NCBI GenBank assembly: GCA_013339765.2
Contig: CM023457.1
Coordinates: forward strand, 71,861,578 to 71,925,577
Reading direction: 5' to 3'
From: Haemaphysalis longicornis
Taxonomy: Eukaryota > Arthropoda > Arachnida > Ixodida > Ixodidae
DNA: 64,000 nucleotides
This document shows, piece after piece, positions 54,863-64,000 of this stretch. The notes below the pieces were generated by a model that did no database searches, had not been told where the DNA came from, and worked only from the letters and a program-made list of their open reading frames with translations. Both the position numbers and the translations under genes were made by a program. Positions within the stretch are counted from its first letter, which is position 1. Each line of letters opens with the position of its first letter.

Positions 54863-56192
54863 GGTGCAAGCCTTATCTGCTCCATGAGGCGAAATATTTA
54901 GTGTTATAATGCAGTGAATGGCCCTGATATTTATCAGGTACGCGTGGGAGCATGGCTTATGAACAAAAGTGTGCTAAAAGGAGAAATACATAAAAAACGA
55001 GAGCAAGTCCTTGGTGGCTCTTACAAGACTGCGTGGCTCAATAACCTCCCATATGGAGCCATCAGATTGCCTGGTATTTGTCGGAGCTGTTGGGGGACCA
55101 CATGCTTGTGCCTCAATAGCGCGCAATGCGACCCTATCAGTTTACGTGATGTTTCTCGAAGGTATTGGAGTTACTAGCACCGTGTCTTCGTATGGAATGT
55201 GCTCGACGTCGGGTGTACTGCTAGATTCTGCACAGCTAACTTTGGTCGACCAGGCAAGTACAATGAGAAGACCAATGTGCAGGAAGCATATTATTCCCAG
55301 CTGAAGCCGCAATGCTTGTTATTAAAAACCACATAAGCAGACTAAGTGCCGCAAGGATTTTTGTAATAATAAATGCTTCAAACAGTAAACAATGTTGCAA
55401 ATTGAATTATTAGCAAACACTAATCATAAAGTATTTTAATTCTCCCACCTTTAAACTAACATATAAGTAGACATTTCATTTTATCTTTAAAATATTTATA
55501 GCCTTGGTGGACTTGCTTATTTTGCCCATTTTTTAAATGTAAAACTGATGCTTCACCTAGTTATTCTATTGCTTCGGTTAAAGTGAAGCCGGAAATTTGT
55601 AATGCAAGTTAAAGGTGTCATGGCCATACAACGTCTCACGTGAAACACATATAAACATTTTTTCTGGCATGCTCATGCTCCCAACGCTGCTGGAGCAGCA
55701 TAAAAAGTAAGGGAAGAACAGAAAAAACACTGCGAAACTGAACTAGGGCTGGAGTTAAACAACTGTATATCATGCTTTTCCTGACTGGGGTAAATTGAAC
55801 AATGCCAACTGTTCAGCTACAAGGTTATCATAGGTTAGGTATAAAATAAATTTTATTGCAATACAGCTTTCTAAGGCAATCTGCTTGCCATTTCTTATTT
55901 AGAGGCACCCCTTAAGTGCCGGCTTTGCTTCTCTGGTTTCACGTCACTGTCGGCTTCGGTGTACACGAATGAAGAAGAGGGCACCAGAGATAAATGAGAT
56001 AGAGCAAAGCGGAAGGTGGAGGAGGAAAGTATGGTGAAAGTGTGAGGGGGAGGATGCACGAGACATGCTCGGTGGCAGTGAGGCACTGTGGCAAAACACC
56101 AGAGTTGCGCCCGCTGTCGTGTGTTCACTGATGATGCGGTCACTTCTGAGACACAGCAGCTATGCGCTGTCACCGAGAAGACTACAGTTTGT
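54863..56192. other. 1.3 kb without a recognisable gene
   Basis: Two overlapping ORFs at 54,914-55,177 and 55,011-55,304 stand out. The second reads LVFVGAVGGPHACASIARNA and SVYVMFLEGIGVTSTVSSYG, with protein-like composition but no family I can name. They could be an old exon or a fragment of a transposon protein. From 55,320 to 55,890 the sequence is A+T-rich and non-coding. Confidence 0.4.
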
Positions 56193-56438
56193 TTTTGATT
56201 TGATTTATTGATTGTAGGGTTACACGCCGACGAAACGCAGGCGATGAGGCGCGCCGTAGTGGAGGGCTCCGGATTAATTTTGACCACCTGGGGATCTTTA
56301 TTGTGCGCCGAAATCTCGTACACACGGGCATTTTGCTTTTCTCCTCCATCAGAAAAGCGGCCGCCGCGGCCGGGAATTGAACCCGCGACCTTGTGCTCAG
56401 CAGCGCAACGCCTTAGCCACTGAGCCACCGCGGTGGGT
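56193..56438 (-). mobile_element. Tick tRNA-derived SINE, full length, 13-bp TSD
   Basis: On minus it starts CCACCGCGGTGGCTCAGTGG (A box inside), has B box GGGTTCAATTCCCGG, and a body with GATCCCCAGGTGGTCAAAAT and GGAGCCCTCCACTACG. It ends with AACCCTACAATCAATAAATC. The TSD gactacagtttgt lies at 56,180-56,192 and 56,439-56,451. It is 246 bp and transcribed by Pol III if active. LINE enzymes with TTGA/CAAT-type tails may mobilise it. Confidence 0.93.
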
Positions 56439-56589
56439 GACTACAGTTTGTACTGCGCTGTGATTTTGCATTGGGGGTAGCGTAATCTTGAGCAGTTTCC
56501 TTTTTTTTCCTTTTTTCTTTACACTTTTTTTTTCATTTTGAGAGTTATTTCTAGCTCAGTGTTCAGAGAGGTTCACAGTATACTAGTTA

Positions 56590-59022
56590 AGTATTATCAT
56601 GTTTACGTTTGCTTTTAGTGCAGCCAGTGGTGAGCAAATTTCGTCTCAGATATTCTGCTACCAATCATATCAAAATCACACTGTACAAACTGCAATGGAG
56701 GACAACAATCCGAACGATGCGTACAATCAATTTATAGATGTTTTTAAACAAGTATACAGTTCACATTTTCCCACTAAAACATGCAAAAAAAGGCGGAAAA
56801 TACGTAAACATTGGATAACACGAGGAACTCAGACAACAAATGAAAACAAAAGATAAGATGTACAGGACGTTCCTGAAAACCCGAACATGTGAAGATTTAA
56901 AAAACTTCAAAAAGTATCGAAATAAACTAACTGCAAAGCTGCGGTCCGCACGGGCTGAATTTTACTCTAATATTTTTGATGTCAAAAAGGGTCGACATGA
57001 CGTAGTCTGGGGCGAATTTGAACGCGTTACTGCGCCGTAATCAGCTTAATACTTCTCTTTGAACCTCAAAGTAAATGAGACAGTGGTTATTTGGAATGGA
57101 CCTTGCGAATGCCTTCAACACATTTTTTTACAACTATGACGTCACAGCGGCTCGAATAATGACGCCTACCAATACCTCCAATTCCAAAACATTCATTCGG
57201 TATTTTTAGAACCAATTGCCGCCGAAGAAGTTATCTCGGTCGTCTTGAATTTGAGTAATAGCACCAGTCGTGATATAGATGATATTCAGATTCGTCCTGT
57301 AAAGTATGTAGTGGATATTATAGCACCTGTACTTGTACATATATTTAATTCCTCCTTAAGTGCAGCAGTTTTTCCCAGTGAAACTGTGCAAACAGCAAAA
57401 GTGTCCGTTCTTTATAAGAAAGGTGGCCGTAATGATTAAGGAAACTATAGGCCTGTGTCAATCTTCCCCATTTTTTCTAAACATTTGAAAAAATTTGTAC
57501 TCCCGACTATCAAAATTTATTACCAAGCATAACTTACTGATCCCCAATCAGTTTGCTTTCTGTAAAAACAAATCGACTGAGCTAGCTCTCCTCGAGCAAA
57601 AAGAGTATATTCTTACGCAATTCGAAAGTAAAAATATCGTTATAGGTGTTTTCATAGACTATTCTAAAGCATTCGACCTGATAAATCATGACTTTTCTTG
57701 ATGAAACTTGAATGCTATGGTATACGTGGGCATGCCGCACTGCTTATCAAATCATATCTTTCTAGCAGACAACAGGTAGTTTCCATAGGAAATGCGTTTT
57801 CAAACGTTAGACCACTAGTATCGGGTGTTCCACAAGGGAGCATACTCGGCCCTCTATTGTTTAATATGTATATTAACGATATAATAAGTATTAGTTTCTC
57901 CGCAAAATTTGTCATCTATGCTGATGACACCAGCATCTTTTTTTCAGGTCAAAATCTCAATGAAATAATTCACACATGCAATAACACAATGAAATTGTTG
58001 GAGAGATGGTATCAGGCAAATTATATGCGTGTAAACGAAAACAAAACCAAAACTGTGATATTTCGACCTAAAAACAAACAACTTCCTGTTCATGATGTTA
58101 TTACTCTGAATTCACGACCCATAGAAATTGTTGATAGCTTTAAGTGGCTTGGTGTCGTCTTTTCTGCCTCTATGACCTTGGAAAATCACGTGAACAATGT
58201 AATAGCAAAACTTGCTCAGATTACCGGTGTTGTTGGACGTGTTAAATACCTTCTTCCAAAATCCACGAAATTTTTGCTTTAAAATACTCTTTTTTATTCC
58301 CATCTTAATTACTGCCATTTAGTGTGGGGCACAACTACAAGTTCTTGCCTGAATCGCCTTTTCCTTTTACAAAAAAAGTTCTTGCGCCATGTTTATAATG
58401 TCCCGTATATATCACCAAGTTCTGCTCTTTTTCTCCAGGCTCGCGTGATCAAAATTTGGAACCTATACGAATAGCGTCTCAGCGCTCAATTTAAAGTAGA
58501 AACATCTAGGAACATTAATTACATCCGAAATCTTGCTGACCTACGTCAAAAAACTGGTTATACCCCACTAGGCAAAGAGAACAATGGATAGTGCCTACGG
58601 CACGAACAAACTCCGGAAAGGCACTTGTACGACACACACTTCCATCCCTTTTAAATAAATACGTTGCTTAGAGTTTCAATTTATCTACATGCTCATTCGT
58701 GAATTACGTGGTATATATGCGAAAATGTGATATTGTTCATTGCTCTCTGTGGTACTGTACACGTGACGTAATTATACTCCAGATGTAACTATGTAAAAGT
58801 TCTTTGTATCTTTTTGTATCTTTGTATCTTTTTTCAATGAGGCAATTTGGGCCCCTTTTACAAATGTATCCTGTTGCAACTGTGTTTCTTTTGTTGCGCT
58901 GCCCAACTGCTGCTAATTAAGGGAGCTGCGGCTTCGTCAAGCTGCTTTAGACAGCTTTTATCTGCAGTTCTCCCTGTCTGTATCTACAAGGCGGAAATAA
59001 ACATTCTTATTATTATTATTAA
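56590..59022 (+). mobile_element. CR1/Jockey-group LINE, 3' half, with AATAAA and (ATT)n tail
   Basis: The coding remnant begins near 56,693 in the region before the RT and ends with the C-terminal part near 58,475. The 3' end has AATAAA at about 58,997 and a TTATTATTATTA tail. No RNase H is present. The RT frame at 57,698-58,282 is the best preserved LINE coding segment of this class in the window. The 5' part with endonuclease and ORF1 is missing. The TSD is not found. Confidence 0.85.
56693..58475 (+). pseudogene. LINE reverse transcriptase, CR1/Jockey group
   Basis: In order: MEDNNPNDAYNQFIDVFKQV and FPTKTCKKRRKIRKHWIT (linker), then KSARAEFYSN-like helices (56,840-57,040), then QTAKVSVLYKKGGRND and, after a stop, NYRPVSIFPIFSK (57,245-57,480). 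QFAFCKNKSTELALLEQ and VIGVFIDYSKAFDLINHD (motif A) are at 57,495-57,701. VSGVPQGSILGPLLFNMYIN (motif B) and FVIYADDTSIFFSGQ (catalytic YADD) lie within 57,698-58,282. FKWLGVVFSASMTLENHVNN follows, and HLVWGTTTSSCLNRLFLLQK ends the thumb. The stops at 57,437 and 58,282 and the frame change at 57,700 break the gene. Catalytic residues are kept. Confidence 0.88.
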
Positions 59023-61131
59023 AACACGCATGGACTGCCGACAGAGCTCAGCACATTTTTTTTCATTCCAACTTTTTAAATGCTACTTTATCTTTATGCG
59101 CACAGTGGGCAATGGTATCATCATGCTGGATTCCAATGTGCCAGTGTATTTGTCCAACAATGCTCAAACCATAGAAGAAATCAGTGTTTCTAAAATAAAC
59201 CAAACAGAACAAGCTATTCTTAGTTGAGCGCCAGTTTTTTTTGTGTGAGCCATGAATCTGGCGGAAAAGCCAGCTTGTTCTATTTCACACATCTAGAGAA
59301 TGTAGAAATGTGTGGAAGCTTACCTCAGGTGCCACACACACCTGATTGAACATAGCTTGCACCATATGCAAAAAACAGTGAAAACATGTCTGTTACTGGT
59401 GGCTGGTCACAGAAAAGAACGAATAAATGCCGGACTTTTTTGAAAGACAACTCTAGCAGCAAGCCACACGGTCAGCAGAAGCAGCGCGACACAGGACAGT
59501 GAGCGTGCTGACTCACTGAAAGACAGCATAACTAAATAAAAATACCTTGTATCCATTAAAATTTTCTGCCAATCCATTATGGTGACACAATTGCTACAAG
59601 CGCATTCTCGTTGCACCATATTTTGCAACAGCGGATTTTGTGGTTTGTGGATGAATACCATGCTACTTTGGCTTTGTTTTTAAACTTAATGAGTACCCAA
59701 AATCGCACTATTGTCAGTGGCCTCTCAATTTAGCGAAATGTCGATGCTCGTCTGGTAACACTTATGTAAACAAACTTCCAAGATGGCTGCGTCCATGTCT
59801 ATTTACGTCATGTGAGTTATCGAACTCAAATACCGCTTAATAATTATTTACGGTCTATATTACGAGGTTTTGGAGCCTAAGTGACGCACTCGAAGCCCAA
59901 ATAGCTTCGAAGCCTACCGATTATCTAATGTTAAGCTGTGTATAGTACAAATACCAGTGGAATCGGCCGACCTGCTTACCGACCGGCGTTGTTGCACGTC
60001 AGGTGGCTATAACTTGGTTGCTTCATTGTTTGCGGCAGCGCCGTTGTTTTTATAGTACTCCTTTGATGTTCAGGCATGATTTGCAGTGAATGTAACCTGC
60101 CTGGTTGCATCGATATCGTTGAAAACCGCGAAGAATGACCGTTACGATTTGCCGATCTTCGGATCAAGAACTTGTGACGATGCGATGACGATTGGATGTC
60201 TTGCGACAGAGAGAGTGCGAATCAGTCAGTCATCGAACATTCTTTTGAAAACATTTAAATGTGATGAAATCTGATTTTTATGAGTTTGAAATTTACGGGT
60301 AAATTTGTCCGCGGTAAGGTGAGGTGACGCTCACAAATGTCGCAAACATCGGTGGCGCAGCTGCTTGTGGTGCGGACATTCAATGAGAATGTGTAGCGAA
60401 AATTAGACGTTGATTAAACACTGAAAGCGTGCATATTAACCGAACCTAATAGACAGGAGGATATTGCAATAGACGTTTGCATGTTTTGGAACATGCAATG
60501 AGCACCTTGCTTACACGTTGTTAGACTTCGATGGCCAAACAATTATGGTGCTTTTTGCTTCAGCTATCAAATATTACCCCACAATGGAGTAGGCTGGAAG
60601 GCTATCCCCATACACTGCAGGGTGTCATTACGTTCCAATGTCCATGCAATGCATCCAGTACTGGGGCCCCACTGTCGCTCAGCTCAATGCTGGGGAGTGC
60701 CACATTTTATCAGAAAATGTGATGTGTGCCTGACTGTATCAAAATTTGCCCGGATCCTCAGTAAAAATGTCAGGAGTTCCTCCACCATAATTTACTCTGG
60801 CTGGTGTTGTAGTAGCCAAGGCCAAAAAGCATTGGATAAGAAGCTATACACAAGTTTATGCATCTTGCCTAGCCACTAGTGCGTATGTATACAAAATATG
60901 CGGGCACACATATATGCATACACCAGCATATATTCTTACAGAATGCAATGCATGCTAGATGAAAAAAAATTGTTTACCTAATGTCAATTGATGTGGTAGT
61001 GCTTGAACAGACACTAAGCACTGCTTAGTGACTGTTACTTATCTTGTTTTGTGTGACTAGTTCAGCCACTATTCTGGGTTCGACAGTGCATGATGACCTT
61101 GGCATTGTTTATGCTGTGAAGTTCTAAAAGC
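59023..61131. other. 2.1 kb without a recognisable gene
   Basis: ORFs are all short (under 130 codons) and without motifs. CG-containing sequence around 59,760-60,400 could be regulatory, but no exon is supported. Confidence 0.5.
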
Positions 61132-61360
61132 ATGTAGCTAAGACGTTGTGCTGCTTACCACGAGGTCGCGGGTTCGATTCCCGGACACGGCGGCCGCTTT
61201 TCTAATCGAGGCGGAAAGCGAAATCGCCCGTGTGTACGAGGTTGCGGCGCACGATAAAGATCCCCAGGTGGTCAAAATTTATCCGGAGCCCTCCACTATG
61301 GTGTGCTCTGCCTCATCACTTGTGTTGCATCGGCGCGTTAAACCCTACAATCAATCAATC
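61132..61360 (+). mobile_element. Tick tRNA-derived SINE, 13-bp TSD, damaged head
   Basis: The TSD aagttctaaaagc lies at 61,119-61,131 and 61,361-61,373. B box GGGTTCGATTCCCGG and the body (GATCCCCAGGTGGTCAAAAT, GGAGCCCTCCACTA) match the SINE at 56,193. It ends AAACCCTACAATCAATCAATC. The A-box region is shortened, so it is unlikely to be transcribed well. Confidence 0.93.
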
Positions 61361-61373
61361 AAGTTCTAAAAGC

Positions 61374-64000
61374 GTGATGACGAACACAATATCAGCTGAA
61401 TTGCATGGCCTGTTTCTTTGAAATATTGGAGGGTAGAAGAGAAAATGTTTGGGCATGTTGGTTCATACTCACACGAGAAACATAGTGCAGTACAAACACA
61501 AGTCGAGGACGAGACAAGTGCAAAGTTTCAACAAATTCTTTATTGGAGGACCAGCGCATATAAACACATCTGGCTTGTAAGAGGAGAACAGGAAACAAAA
61601 ACAAACAGCAAAATATGAGAGACGAAAACCGCCACGTGGTTTTCAGGGCGGGAAAATAAAACGTACAAACCACATACAGACATCTGGCCACTAGAGAACG
61701 CTACTTTTTGTGCCACTACTTGCCACGAATGGGACTCCATTTTCAAATTGATGAATACCAATGCGGTTGTGTTTTAAGACATATTACAAAGGCAAAAAGT
61801 AGCAACTGGTCCTGATAAATAGTGTTTTTAAAAGTTCCCTCAGCTTTCTTGCAATTCTCAAACTTACTAAATTTAAATAGGTATAAAATGGAATCACTAA
61901 GCGCACATGCCAAATTATTTCGGTGTCTGCGCTTGTGTCACTCAGTAGTGTAGCCCCAAGCTAGCACATCAGGATGGCTAGGTTCTGCTGTCTCACCTTT
62001 CGGAAGACGCTTCACTCCGTTTTCTTTATGCCGACGCGCGGGCCAAGCAATGGCGGAAGCGTTCACCGCTCTAGCCAGGCCGTGGCCGACGCTGCAGCGT
62101 TCGAGATGCCGCCCCCGCGAATTTCAAGCAACACCTGGAAGAATCTCTGCTTCACTCGTGTTAGAGCCACGTGTGAGAAGAATTCAAGGGATATCCCACG
62201 GGCAATTGTTGTGGGTGTCGTTTAAAGCTTTGCTTTCCAACTGTTTTTCGTTTTGATGTTTTTCTCTCTTTCTCTCCTATTACAAACCAGATGTGTTTCA
62301 TACACACTGGTCCTGCAGTAAAGCATTTATCGAAAGTAGCTCTTGTCCCGTCCTCACCCCATCCTTTGCTTCTACTGTGCTGTTTTCTGTGTGGTCTAAC
62401 ATTGTTACACTCTTTCTTTTTTTCTTTGTTGCACGCAAATTTCTTGCTCCATGCCCTTGATTGGCAGACTTCACAGGTTGACGAAATGACAGATGCAATT
62501 CAATAAGGTAGGGCACCTAGCAAACTTATACTAAAATGTATCTGTACTACTTGGATCACTACACACTGTCACAGCCATCACAAATTCGGGGAGGAGCCGC
62601 ACCCAACTAATGAGGGGTGGAAAATGATGAGTGGGATCACAACTGTGCTTACAAGAAGCAGATGTGGTTCCTCACTAGTGTAACAAAGTCATGGAAGCGT
62701 GATGCAGCTTCTTATGTGTGACAGTTACGAACGAGTACAATGCCGCTGTCTCCCTTCCGCATCATCATTCCTTCTCTCGGCCTTGCCATCTTTGACATGC
62801 TGCCCACGTCATCCAGCAAGATGAAGAGCATAACACTATGTCACCCATGCCTCATTGACATGGGGCCTCCTTTAAGGAGTTCGTGTGTGTTTGCTCATGC
62901 ATATATGTGAAATTGCATTGTGCCATGTAATCCTGTAAAAGGAGAAATTGATTTTGTTCTCCTTGCAATCATTTGTCTAACTGTTACTGCCCATTTTTTG
63001 CCAGGACCTGTTACTCCAGGGAGCCACAAGCCAGGACGCAACAAACTTGGTGTAAACTTGGCACCACTGGGTTTATGTTGCTGGAGCCCAACTTTTGTTC
63101 GTGGTCCGCGGAGTAGGGTGCCTCATCTGTTTGAGCTGCGTGTTAGAGCCAGGACACTTGCGGAGCAAGAAGGAAGTGATTGTTATGGAGCGATTCAGTG
63201 ATTTTGTTGCTCATGCCCTGGCAAAGTGCAAAAAGAATAGTTTTGCAAATAATTATTAACACTGCTAAACTTTTTTCTTTGCGTGCGCGTATGACAGTAC
63301 TTAGTGGTGCTTTGTATCATTCGGTACTGAATTTTATCATTTTAGCTCTGAAAGCATTTCCAGCCCTGTTATAAGAAATTTTAAGTTTCCATTGCTGTCA
63401 ATGCATACATTTATTGCAGCTTGCCTTCTTTTCTGTACAGCAGTTAAAATTTGTAGATTTTTAGATAGTGTAGTTGCAGACTATCGGCTAATTAAACCAC
63501 CTGGGTGCATTAGGACTGTGCGCACAAAGGTAATTTTATTTGTCTTCATGACCAAATTGGCTGCACTAGAAATGCATGCCTCGGGCAATATTTTAATGAC
63601 AGCGGCAGAGCAAGCATTGAGTTAAAAAAGAAATTCAGAGGGGGTGTATGAAAAACAGTTTTAGTCCCAACCAGCTTTATAGATAGTGACCTAGCCACGC
63701 TTGCCGATTCCGCGTGCCAAATTTGTTTTTCCTTGTTTGGCTTTTTTTAGTTCTTTCCTATGCCAGTGCACCAGCTTGTGCTGCTTGTGATCCCCATTCA
63801 AGCGTCGTGCGCTATTTGTTCAGCCTGTCGTTGACGGTATTTCCTCTCTTTCTCAGTGCGTTGCACTTATTATTGTCCCATTGACACTCTGCGAAGTACA
63901 AACCTACCATGGGCTCGACCTAGTGCTTCAGTGAATCGCTTTCTAAACGAAAATATTACTTGCTAGGTTGCAAAACGCATGCACCCGGTCGGCGTCCACA
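61374..64000. other. 2.6 kb without a recognisable gene
   Basis: The plus ORF at 61,974-62,225 (start MARFCCLTFRKTLHSVFFMP) and the one at 62,920-63,201 have no family motifs. Nothing repeated or palindromic stands out. If a host gene lies here, its exons are not evident. Confidence 0.45.

Overview
This is eukaryotic, almost certainly ixodid-tick, DNA. The evidence is spliced genes with GT..AG introns, non-LTR retrotransposons with target-site duplications (TSDs), and two copies of a tRNA-derived SINE whose body ('gatccccaggtggtcaaaat...', 'ggagccctccacta') I recognise as the abundant tick SINE. No bacterial features and no confidently identified host gene are present. The window is an archive of transposons nested inside transposons.

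Region 1 (1-25,572). A degenerate I-group LINE (copy B, minus strand, about 3,251-21,412) is split by five later insertions, four of them located by exact TSDs and one (the gypsy) by a 4-bp TSD. They are a gypsy LTR retrotransposon (5,316-10,455), a 380-bp LINE 3' end (10,599-10,978), an RTE-like 3' end (11,574-11,920), a near full-length sister copy of the same LINE family (copy A, 13,322-18,919) and a 1.7-kb RTE-like LINE (19,372-21,043). Fragments of the same LINE family and of a CR1-like LINE lie at 1-1,440. A decayed CR1/Jockey-group LINE with an FP_C-like ORF1 follows (21,413-25,572).

Region 2 (25,573-33,624). A truncated second gypsy copy (LTR plus integrase) carries an inserted tRNA-like segment. 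About 1.3 kb without genes follows, then a GC-rich 5-kb RNase H-bearing LINE on the minus strand (28,621-33,624).

Region 3 (33,625-48,895) is the most interesting part. Three copies of one 1.44-kb terminal-inverted-repeat element (called F here) are nested and abutted. The third copy is split by an 11.5-kb PIF/Harbinger transposon (36,394-47,917). Both Harbinger genes read as intact spliced genes: a two-exon DDE transposase of 377 codons (D183, D258, E297) on plus, and a four-exon Myb/SANT-like DNA-binding protein of 265 codons on minus, facing each other. The element also contains a 118-bp tandem array, an old SINE fragment, a solo gypsy LTR and a broken CENP-B/Brk-type helix-turn-helix fragment. 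The two proteins would be expected to act together: the Myb-like protein binds the ends and escorts the transposase, which cuts and pastes the element and possibly short non-autonomous relatives.

Region 4 (48,896-64,000) has unassigned sequence with one exon-like ORF (50,772-50,930), a GT-rich microsatellite, a large foldback element (52,577-53,140), two LINE remnants (54,056-54,862 and 56,590-59,022) and two SINEs with 13-bp TSDs (56,193-56,438 and 61,132-61,360). Long stretches have no recognisable gene.
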